The notes below the pieces were generated by a model. The model saw only the letters and a program-made list of their open reading frames with translations. It ran no database searches and was not told where the DNA came from. 29,534 nucleotides of DNA. It comes from Thermomucor indicae-seudaticae (taxonomy: Eukaryota; Mucoromycota; Mucoromycetes; Mucorales; Lichtheimiaceae). A program made the translations under genes and the position numbers. The number at the start of each line of letters is the position of its first letter. The first letter of the stretch is position 1. Where the stretch lies: NCBI GenBank assembly GCA_000787465.1, contig JSYX01000432.1:1-29534 (forward strand). Reading direction: 5' to 3'. Shown piece by piece: positions 1 to 9,088 of this stretch.

Positions 1-1098
1 ATGTCTCTTCAAAATACAATAGTAGAATTTGGATCGTCCTGTCGCACACACTAAAACTAAAGGTCGACTTGGCATTTGCCCGGATATTGCGTAGCTATTC
101 ATGACTCTTTTCACACTTGGTCATGGAAATGCGCAGTAATGAGGTCACGTCCATTCCGCCCGCTGTTGTGTCACGGAAAATAAAAGAGGAAGAACCTGGT
201 AATTGTACCTTGAATGATATTCTTAGATTTACGTGTCTTGCTCATCGAATTGGAGTGATCGACTTGCACACATACGAAGGCCCTGAATGTGTTGTCAGAG
301 TTCTTACGATAAGATCAGTGTTTAGAAAAGGCAAGTCATAAATTCATCGAGGTTTTCTAGAAAAACGAAGAATCCGGGGAACAAGTGGCGTTGAACCCTT
401 GGCAAAGGACCCTTTGATTCCCAAATTTGATGTGGGTCATATCTTGCCAAGTAAAGTTGCAGTCTGATTAAATATAGAGTTTGAGAATGCTTCATCTCGC
501 GGTACTCTAGCTAATACGGACCGAATGAAACCGAGTTATGCAGAGGTATCTCTCGTCAAAGTTTTCATGTCCAAGGAACGGCAATATAGTCTCCGGTCTA
601 TGCTCTTTTTGATGACCATTGTCTCTCGCGTGCTATGGCTTTTAGAGTTAAAGATGCATACATTATATTTAGGAGCGAGAATGATAAAAATAAAAAGTAC
701 GTATCACTCTGCATACATGTATGTATAATTTTGGAGTCCCTATCTATTCTTATGTCAGCGAAGGGGAAAACTTCGGTGTCTTTTCACTCTTCTTAGATTG
801 GACCCAGATCTGTGGGTCCGGTAGCTTGGCAAATCCTGGCGCCGAACAAAATTTTCTGTGTTGCCTCATATCCGCCACAAGGTGGCGGAAGAAAATAGCT
901 AATATATATCTCTGTCTTTTGTTATATGTAGTGAGCTCCACCATTATTGTCCCTTACGTATTACAAGCGGGCAGGCGAGATTGGGCGTGTGGAGACAATG
1001 GCGTTTTAGGTCACATGCAGGAAGATGCACCATGTAACCGCGCGTACATAGTGTACAGTATCACCTAAAAATAGCCTTATGCATGTTTCCTGATTTCA
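1..1098. other. upstream intergenic region, no gene seen
   Basis: No convincing gene. The open frames here are short, lack recognisable motifs and do not chain through plausible splice sites. The stretch probably holds the 5' regulatory region of the C2H2 factor that follows. The one local structure I see is a perfect 8-bp inverted repeat at 871-889, listed separately. Confidence 0.5.
871..889. repeat. perfect 8-bp inverted repeat with 3-nt loop
   Basis: TCCGCCAC at 871-878 is the exact reverse complement of GTGGCGGA at 882-889, with loop AAG between. It lies about 210 bp upstream of the TATA box of the C2H2 factor. It could be a dimeric protein-binding site or a chance hairpin; nothing in the sequence decides this. 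Confidence 0.6.
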
Positions 1099-1107
1099 TA
1101 TAAAAGG
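1099..1107 (+). promoter_or_regulatory. TATA box of the C2H2 factor gene
   Basis: TATAAAAGG lies 48 bp upstream of the chosen ATG at 1155. An in-frame ATG at 1113 is only a few bases after the box, so it would fall upstream of the expected transcription start. This favours the start at 1155. Confidence 0.6.
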
Positions 1108-1154
1108 GCACTTTGGTAAGTTGTCCCTTTTCCTTCTTCTACAGCTATTGTATC

Positions 1155-1925
1155 ATGCAATCATTCGATTTCTGCTGCCAATCTTCTTCTTTACATAACA
1201 ACGTTATGGTTCCTGGTAACCAACAACAGCCGTCACCGCAGCAGGCCTGCTATCCACCGGACAACTATTATTCTGTTCCATTCTATAATTTTGACGACCT
1301 CCTGACAACTGACATGTTCTGTTATCCTTCGAGCACGACCGACGATGGATCAATGATGGTCCCTGCAACGCAGGACGAAATTTTTCAAGATCCGACAACC
1401 ACGATTCAATCGGGCAACTGCCTTAACCTTAACGACACGCTCCTTATGCCACCTACATTGGAATTCTACACACTTTTTGATCACGACCTTATTTCACCCA
1501 TCCTATCTTCATCATCATCCTTTGACGGTCCTACTCAACAACCACCGCCACCATCACCGCCGATGCCTGAAAAACCAAAGAAGACGGCGACAAAGAGAAA
1601 GTCAGAGCGCACAGTATCCAAGAAGAACAAAAGGAGGACAACCGCCACCATCACGAGTTTATCCTTGTATCCCTGTCAACACCCTGGCTGTGGCAAGTCA
1701 TTTACGCGCCCTTACAATTTAACCTCGCATATGCGTACCCACACCACCGACCGCCCCTACGCATGTCCCCAATGCGGCCGACGCTTTGCTCGCCAGCATG
1801 ATCGAAACCGCCACGAGAAACTTCATTGGGACATTAAACCCTACGTCTGCGACAATTGCAGTAAACCCTTTGCGCGCATGGATGCCCTCAATCGACACTT
1901 GAGGGTTGAAAATGGTTGTCGCTGA
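1155..1925 (+). CDS. Crz1-like C2H2 zinc-finger transcription factor
   Basis: Intronless gene of 256 residues. The N-terminal ~130 residues are rich in Q, P, S, T and acidic residues, as in an activation region. A proline run follows, then a basic stretch at about 139-163 (KPKK, KRKSER, KKNKRR) that could be a nuclear localisation signal. Three tandem fingers fill the C-terminus: finger 1 at 172-196 (C-X4-C, FTRPYNL), finger 2 at about 202-224 (FARQHDRNRH), and finger 3 at about 230-255, which ends HLRVENGC and so is C2HC-like. The FTRPYNL and FARQHDR signatures are typical of calcineurin-responsive Crz1/Prz1 factors, which act in the nucleus in calcium and stress signalling. I see no clear calcineurin docking motif, so the pathway is inferred from the fingers. 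The start at 1155 is preferred over 1113 because of the TATA position. Confidence 0.85.
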   Translation: MQSFDFCCQSSSLHNNVMVPGNQQQPSPQQACYPPDNYYSVPFYNFDDLLTTDMFCYPSSTTDDGSMMVPATQDEIFQDPTTTIQSGNCLNLNDTLLMPPTLEFYTLFDHDLISPILSSSSSFDGPTQQPPPPSPPMPEKPKKTATKRKSERTVSKKNKRRTTATITSLSLYPCQHPGCGKSFTRPYNLTSHMRTHTTDRPYACPQCGRRFARQHDRNRHEKLHWDIKPYVCDNCSKPFARMDALNRHLRVENGCR

Positions 1926-1949
1926 GATACATGAACAATTGCAATGAAG

Positions 1950-1955
1950 AATAAA
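1950..1955 (+). terminator. AATAAA polyadenylation signal of the C2H2 gene
   Basis: A canonical AATAAA lies 25 bases after the stop codon of the C2H2 gene, on the same strand. This is very close to the stop, so the 3' UTR may be short or other signals may be used. Confidence 0.45.
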
Positions 1956-2966
1956 GGCAAAGGTTTCCAGTGAGACTCGACAAGCGATCAGAACTGTTTT
2001 ATTGGGAGGATTGCACTTCTATTTTATAGCCGAGACGAAGATAATGGTTTAAGAGCTTAACACACAATTCATTGCTACAATGAGTGTGTTTGCCAGCGGA
2101 TGGCGAACATAACTGTCTTTACTTGGTAGATAGTACCAATGATGGATACGGACGGGCCATGGATTATTATGCGGACAACAGTGGCTCAATTGTCGCGGCG
2201 ACAGTGGCAGCAGCAACAACTCGGCGACTATGATTTGAAACACTTTAGTGTGCATGCGTGTGAAAAAAAAGAAACTATAGAAGCCCCTTTGTTTCTCCTT
2301 CACAGACCGCCCCTTGTGCCCCTTGTCTAGCAACTTGATTATATTTACATACTGTTTGATGAAATGAAATATAAGAATGTCTTTTACTGTCAAGAAGATC
2401 TCCTCACGCGAGCGGCGCGCCACGGATGCTTGGCGTGGTGTCATATGTCTTGGATTATACAACAAGGCAGAGAGGGAGCAGGTGACTTTGTTGACAAGAA
2501 AAACCTGGAACATGTCTATGCAGATGTAATATGCGATATATTCGACAAGCTGATACCATGATGCGTCATAACTAACCTGCCTATCAACGAATCAGAAAAG
2601 CCTCAATTTCCCTCAAAGGATCATATTTCCGTATTACAATATAACGCGTTTCGCGCAATTGTTCCGTGTATACAGAAGGCTACATTATTTGAACTGTAGA
2701 TCCATGGGGAGACGATGCATGCGAGTGTACCCTGAATAAAAGAAGTAGACTATGCAAAGGAAAAAAGTGGTTATACGTTATTCGATATTTTGCTTGACTC
2801 CAATACACTCAAAGAAACTACCTGCAAACAAACATGCGCGAAACTCACTTCAATAAGCACTATATTGCGACCTCCAGTTTTATTGCTTAATGAAAACACG
2901 TAAGGCTGATAATAGAAGGACGCTATGGCCTTATGCATAAACCAATACAGCCCGCGCTTTCTTCCA

Positions 2967-3059
2967 TAGAGTCGAAGACAAAAAGCAATGAGCAATCTTT
3001 GTCCATAAAACGTTCGCTCGCAAGACAACCATCAATTCATGTTAGCTAACATCTTTTGA
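2967..3059 (-). repeat. left arm of a ~95-bp imperfect inverted repeat
   Basis: The reverse complement of this arm matches 3446-3540 over its whole length at roughly 85% by eye. Two well-conserved blocks flank a weaker middle. One is 18 nt around GATGTTAGCTAA. The other is about 54 nt around GTTTTATGGACAAAGATTG, ending GACTCTA. The 10-bp palindrome GTTAGCTAAC (3041-3050) is part of the arm. Confidence 0.7.
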
Positions 3060-3445
3060 TGCCAAGATAGGATATAAAAGACTTTACGCGTCTCGTTGCC
3101 ACCCTGAAGACGACCAAAGCACCATACAGACGTAAACGGACACCTGTTACACAAAACGAGTATGCGATCCCCCCTGGAACCTTCAGAGGTACTTTATGCG
3201 AGCATGACGTCGCGCACTGCGAATGCAGGTCTCTCGCATTCCCCCTTTCCCCTCCTGAGCTACTCTCGAGTGTCACTGGCACCAGCCTTGAAGTCGCTGA
3301 GAAGGTCGACCGTATGAACGGGATGGTGAAGTGCCCTCCTGAGTCAGCTGGCACTGTTGGGCGACCGGAAGAGGCAGATCACCAACTTGAGGGCTGTATG
3401 GTTAAGCAAGGAGACGCGTGAATCCTGTTCTATTTTATCGTGACG

Positions 3446-3540
3446 TCAAGAGATGTTAGCTAATGAGCATTGAGGGAATGACTTATGAGCGAAAGTTTTA
3501 TGGACAAAGATTGATCATTTGTTTTTTGTCTTGGACTCTA
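3446..3540 (+). repeat. right arm of the imperfect inverted repeat
   Basis: Partner of 2967-3059 in opposite orientation. The arms are separated by about 386 bp, giving a potential foldback unit of about 575 bp (2967-3540). Similarity fades just past GACTCTA at the inner end of the left-arm reading frame. No target-site duplication or transposase is evident, so it may be a decayed foldback element, a miniature transposon, or an inverted duplication. Confidence 0.7.
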
Positions 3541-3756
3541 CTTCAATTCCTGATGAATTGGGACGCACGCTTCATCCCAGAATAATAAGTGTGGACACAG
3601 GTTGTGGATTGTAGGGTGTTATCAACCATTTGTGATGTGAAGCACAAGTTAAAGAGAAGCTTGGTTTAGCTAACGTTTGCTTTCGAATGACAGTGATCAA
3701 TGAGAGCACATATGTGTATTATGGAATCTCTTTTTGTGCTAGATATATTCTACATG

Positions 3757-3765
3757 TATAAAAGG
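3757..3765 (+). promoter_or_regulatory. TATA-like box pointing into the 3' end of the Zn2Cys6 gene
   Basis: TATAAAAGG, identical to the box of the C2H2 gene, lies 46 bp before the stop codon of the convergent regulator gene, oriented toward it. An AATAAA follows at 3781-3786. It could start an antisense transcript, or be a chance match in AT-rich DNA. Confidence 0.3.
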
Positions 3766-3810
3766 AGCAAAAGATAGACAAATAAAAGAAAACAAGACTG
3801 TATAAACATG

Positions 3811-6800
3811 TCAATTGGTTGCCTGACCATTGCTAGTATTGGAGGATTCAGGGTTTGCCAACAATCCAAGCAGAACGCTGCTCGCTGGTGATTCTGGCAA
3901 ACTAAGTGGGAGTGATACACCCGTCAACATGTCCACATTATTGTCGCTATGAACAAGATGATTTCTAGATGACGAAGGCGTTGGTCTCTGCTGACGAAAA
4001 CCCTGCTGCATCGGAATCGGTTGCGGTTCTCCAATAAAACCTCGTGTTTGTGGTTGCATCGGCGAGAACTCATGGGATGGTATCAAAGGCTGCTGAGCTG
4101 CTGCAGAGGTCATGATGGATGGTGGTTGCTGCTGCTCATTGTTGCTACTGCTACTGCTGTTACTGCTTGGTAGCTGTTGTTGTTGCTGCTGCTGATTGGA
4201 CATGTTTTGCATGCCAAAATAGTTATTCCATTCTTCCACATCGAGGGAAGACGGCACTCCCCAGAATGCCGTATGCAGTGGGTCATACTGTTGCTGAGTG
4301 TAAGGAACAACGCCAGGCGCTGCAAATGGATCCATGGTCGCAGCCGTTTTGTTCATCACACCCATTTCATTGGTATAAAAGGCTCGACTTGTTGACAAGG
4401 TACCTTCATTTGTTTTGCAAGTCTTGTTATCTCCTTCTGGTTCAAAACCTGACCGTTGTTGTTGCTGTTGCGACATGTCTTGTTCAAATCGATCATTAGA
4501 AGACCATGGCTGTTGTTGTTGTTGCGTAGGACGCGATGAATACTCTTCAGATTTGGCACGGATTTCTGGTGAATTTGGTAGATTGGGTACAGATATCGAG
4601 GGTGGCGGATTAGCCACTCTGCTGTTTCTCCTTGGGACATATTCATCGCATTCCAGGTTAATCTCTCGTAGACCAGCGAGTTCGCCCAGGATATTGCAAC
4701 ACCTGGCCGCATTCATCCATGTCATCTCGATCTCATCCAGAGCACGCATTATCTTGTTGATATAGATCTTAGCATCAAATGCTTTGTCCGCGTCATCTGA
4801 GGATGCCATCTTGATAAAGACAATACCCGCCGTAAAGACGCAGTAAACGGCATAGTTCATGACGTACTTTAGGTGACCTTCGCTGAGCATCACGTTGACT
4901 ATATCCAGTATAGAAGTAGCTGCTGAGATACATATCTTGAAGGACGGAAGCGACAATGGCGAGGAAGAGTGGGCTGGAATGAATGGACGATGCAGAAGGA
5001 TGATGGTTGTGTAGTAAATCATATGCATTTGTGACACCGGTGAAGGTGGATCGCGACAAGTTTCGCCGGACTCGGTATTGGGTGGTCTATATTGGAGCGA
5101 GGGCGGAAGGTTGTTGAACCAATTGGTTAATTCTCGGTTCAAACCATTCAATACGTGCTCAAAATGATGTGCGGACGCATGGTGCCTGGCCTTGGCGTAA
5201 TATACGTTCCGTAGAACATGGCCAAGGATGTCGCAGATCTTGACGAGGTGCACAAATGCCTCCAATATTTTCACCGGAGGTCGTTTATTATCACCTTCAC
5301 CTTCTATATCCTCCTGCTGGATTTCTTCATCATCGTCAACCGAAGGAAAAGGAACGTCACAATCTCTCTCTTCGAACGTTGACGAACGGCCATAGATTGC
5401 ACTTGTCAATCGATCCAGTATAAAACAGCACCAAAACACGCGTTTCCTTCGTTCGCGCTCTTCAGGCGGGATATTCCAATGCTCACAGTTTCTGTGCAAC
5501 CCAAGATCTTGCGCCATACGAAAAGCCTGGAGACGGACGGATAGTCAGTCAGTCAGTCAGTCAGTCATTCATACAACAAAAAGCATGGATTCCGATTTTG
5601 CTTTTGCTTACCATGCCGCTGTACAGCCAAGCACGAACGTACTTCATGGTACCGTGCTGATGTATCGCCATCAGCAAGAGCGCTTGCACAGTAGAAACTT
5701 TTGGTATATCGTAGTAATTGTCCAGCAAGCACTTTGCACGCTCGAAAAAGATATCGCCAGCCGTATCTGGTGAAGAAGGATCCGAGCGCACACGGACGTC
5801 AGGCGACACCCGTGATGCCACAGCATAGATAGCGTTTAGTAAAAGAGGAGATACCGGCTCCAGAGGCGAAGCCAAGGACGAATAGAGTCTCTTTTTGTAG
5901 AATATCGGCAAAAGAGGATAAAAGTGCTTAAAGTAGATCTGCAGCAAGTGTTCCGAAAGGTCTTTGGGTGGAAGCTCCAAAGGATCGAGTTGGGAAACGA
6001 CTGATTTCCGGCGAGGAGTGGTTCTATGGCCCCAGCCCGTAAAATGGAACGCGCCGTTCTGGTATGTTCTACTCTTCTGAAGTAGATAATAACCCGAAGA
6101 CTTGCCCAAGTATCGCACTTGGCCATTTTCGTCCATCGAAAGTTGTCCGGTGCTATCCGCTGCCGAATCCGGGCTACTCGGCGTCGAATCATCAGGGTAG
6201 TAGTGCTGGTGTGTCGTCTGGCCTGATGTTTCAGCAAAGCATATCTGAGATAACGACATGGGGGATTCATGAGGAGACGACATGCGGTTAGTAGCAGTAG
6301 TAGGCGTGGAGGAGAACGGATGACTGCTGCTACCCTCCATGGCGGGAGCCGAGCGTTTGTTGCCTCGGTTGGCGCGTCTGACAGGTCTCGCCTTGATAAC
6401 TTCTCCCGTCGGTGTCTCCAATGGAGCGTTTAATTCCGCTAGTACCGCTTTTGATTTCGGATCATCCTTGTCCTTTGTCATATCCGCCAACAATGCTTCC
6501 AATTTCTTTAAACGGTTTTCCACTGCTTCAATATAGCCTTTAGGAGGACCTCGCTACATCAACAAGTTAGTACTGGAACGGAGAAGGGACGTGCATCGAA
6601 ACGATAACTCACTTTCTTGGTCATATCTTTGTAACTGCACTCCAGATTGAACGCTCGACAGTTTCCACAGACAGGAGTAAAGCCATCGCATCGTATCTTT
6701 TTTCGACGGCACAGATCACTAAATAGGGGATCATGCTCTTTTGGTTAGTTCTTTCGGCTGGTGGAAGAAGGGGCAAAAAGCCGCCGGTTTTCTCGGAATC

Positions 6801-6881
6801 CGTCATAAAGAGAGACCCTTACCATGCACGACTCACACGCTGCCTCTTATTCGCAGCTTCTTCGCCACTGCTATTGAACAT
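3811..6881 (-). CDS. Zn2Cys6 fungal-specific transcription factor
   Basis: Four exons read 6881-6823, 6718-6613, 6553-5612 and 5526-3811, giving 940 residues. The Zn2Cys6 cluster is complete: C20-X2-C23-X6-C30-X6-C37-X2-C40-X6-C47. Its first cysteine codon is split by intron 1. A basic linker (RGPPKGYIEAVENRLKKLEA) leads to a coiled-coil dimerisation segment. A fungal_trans (PF04082-type) regulatory domain spans about 235-470, with SGMAFRMAQDLGLHR and the RRKRVFWCCFILDR helix. The tail is rich in Q, S, N and P with several polyQ runs, as in activation domains. It is a nuclear DNA-binding regulator, but the target pathway cannot be told from sequence. Intron 2 has a perfect TACTAAC branch site; intron 3 carries a tandem 4-bp repeat. 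The start at 6881 puts the cluster 19 residues from the N-terminus. An upstream in-frame ATG at 7091 is possible but adds 70 unconvincing residues. Confidence 0.9.
5543..5567 (-). repeat. tandem AGTC microsatellite inside intron 3 of the regulator
   Basis: Six perfect AGTC units plus one base lie in the intron between exons 3 and 4 (intron 5527-5611). On the coding strand the array reads as repeated CTGAC. It begins about 16 nt from the acceptor, where a branch site would be expected. Confidence 0.85.
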
Positions 6882-9088
6882 CTTGTGATTGTCAATGTTC
6901 TGAATCACTGGGGATCCTGGAAGAAACGGGATCACTGCACACAAGCCAGAAACTAGCGTTGTGCTGCGACCTGCAGCCAGATCGGTCGGAGTTTCATCTA
7001 ATTTTCGACTCACGGAATTTCTTGTTTCCGAGGAGATATCGACCACATGGCATCTCTCAAAGGACGGCAGCTTTTTGTTGGTGTCATGCATGTAAAAAAT
7101 GATTTGGAAAGCTCAGTGAATGGCTTTTTATGTTAGGTTTCCTTTGCACAAACTGGAGACAAAGACAATTTCAATAAATGCGAAAGAGTTTATCATTACC
7201 AGTATGCTTCATACAATCACCACATACTTACACCGTAGGACACGTCCTCGGGTTGTCGTCAGGATTGACCCATTCTTGCCGATTAAGCCCCCGGTCCTCG
7301 GAATGAAGATGGGAAAAACCTTCCACCATGTCATGAGAATCTGAATTAATAACGCTTTGAAATACAAGAACTTTTTATCAAAAACCTTGGCAATGAATAC
7401 CCTTGCTGTTGAAGCCACGCAACGTGGGCCTTGTAGCATCTACTGAACCGGAATGCATCAATAAAAGATCTTGTTATTCAAATCATTATGACTTACCACA
7501 ATGTTTGCGGCATGAACTTGGTCTGACTGGCTTCTTTTCTTGATGGAAAAGACCTTACGCACAAAGGGGAATGAAACTACATAACGGATCAGACCTCCCA
7601 TACAACGACAGCTAAACCGAGAATAGAGAAAAGCTTTGGTAATTACTCCAGGGCACAACATATTCCGATCAGCCTTTTCGCACGGCTTCTTGTGTGCGGT
7701 CCCCACTTCGTCAACATAAGTAGTCTACGACGTTGTGCTCGCACGTGTTATCCCAACAGAAGCTGTTGCAGTTGTTCTTATATCTTCCTTTACGGAACGA
7801 AATCACTGCATTTTAACCTCAAATATAGAATATCGGCCACGTTTCTAAACCTGCCGACCGAAAAAGCACAAGAAATTAATGCGGGGTTCCATGCAATGTG
7901 CGAATAGCAGACGCACCAGTCGTATGAGCTGCAAATATGGCGGTATCCATAACGGGATTGTCAAACAAGCGGCGCATTTGACTGCTTCGGATGACGGTAA
8001 AAACAACATGTAGGCAATTCACAAGCTGATTCGAAGAACGGGCAGAGCAAAGAGTAGTTCTAGACGGCGGCAATCCATTCTGCAGATCTTATCGCATGGC
8101 GTTGAAAGGCATCAAAAGAGAATCCTACTGGACTGTGACGAAGGACATAACAGAACTTTTTTTTGCTAAGCTGTCCAGATTTTTGTTACACATGTGTTCA
8201 TGCAAATATTTTTTAATCCATTACGCTTCTTTCGCATAAGTCTACTATGTATAGACAGTCTTTGCCGAATTTTTCTTTTGGTCCTGTAGCGTACATATTG
8301 AATGCGGAGGTGTCTATATTATAACATAAGACAACCGTGATTTCTAAAGATAATCGCTGGAATCTGAAGAAAAATAGATTTGACACAACTCCGGAGTCAT
8401 ATTTTGACAATTTATTTACATTCCAGCGGTCTCAGAATGGCTGTGAGCATGCACACTATTGCCTATTCATAATATTGTAAACTCGAATATTTTTGATAAG
8501 AAAGGCGCCTAGGTACACCGCAAAGACCCTGATAAAGTGTGTAAGAAGCGTAAAAGTGACCTTCTTTGCTGGCTAACAACTATGATCAGGAGGGGCATGA
8601 ACCCATCATTCATACGTAGCGGTAGATACTCTGTCAAATGATATACTAATTAAATAAATGAACAAAGGAAGCACTCCGCAGACTTTCGACCTTACAAGTT
8701 GGAGAACCCTGTAATTGTCAGCGTAGTTCTTCTACTTCAGTCTCTCGTCCTTTTTTTCCCTGTGCACCCACAGAAAGACTTTGCGACCAATATCCGCCAT
8801 ATGTTCTACACCGTTCGTTAGATTACAACAATTGGCAAGAACATACGAGAACTATACAGCAAAATCGAAATAAACAAAGCATTTGCTACTAACTGGCCTC
8901 GTCGCCTGTATTTAGTACGATTACATGTAGATTGAATGCAATAAGCAGATTTTGACCAAAAGTAAAGCTCTTCATATAATAAAAAATGATTCGAGATTTG
9001 ATATGAAATTTGCAGCAACAGTTTGCGTAAAAGAATGAAATATTTTGTATTAAGAAACTTTTTATTGAGCGAAAAAAGAGAAAGCTAA
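6882..9088. other. 2.2-kb gene-poor region
   Basis: This stretch lies between the start of the Zn2Cys6 gene and the 3' end of eIF3c. Only short open frames are present, without recognisable domains. On the minus strand two adjacent frames (about 7706-7496 and 7439-7248) are joined by GTAAGT and TCAGTAG signals and could be parts of a spliced transcript, but they lack a good start codon and family match. The segment 8150-9060 is AT-rich. The proximal part probably contains the promoter of the regulator. Confidence 0.45.

Larger units (their letters stand above)
1956..3810. other. intergenic region with inverted repeat, no convincing gene
   Basis: This stretch lies between the C2H2 gene and the 3' end of the Zn2Cys6 regulator. 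Open frames exist on the minus strand (about 2049-2513 and 3046-3354), but they show no family motif, their composition is irregular, and nothing supports them as exons. The notable content is the pair of inverted repeat arms listed separately and a TATAAAAGG at 3757-3765. Confidence 0.5.

Noticed and set aside
2049..2513. 154-codon minus-strand open frame downstream of the C2H2 gene
   Set aside because: Composition is irregular, it has no recognisable motif and no splice partners, and it overlaps the expected 3' UTR of the C2H2 gene. Treated as chance.
3046..3354. 102-codon minus-strand open frame inside the inverted repeat unit
   Set aside because: It begins within the spacer and runs into the left arm. 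No transposase or other domain is visible, and there is no sign of selection on the frame.
4119..4499. Plus-strand open frames rich in C, Y, L and V opposite the regulator's tail
   Set aside because: They are the antisense of CAG/CAA glutamine repeats in the Zn2Cys6 protein, which keep the other strand free of stops.
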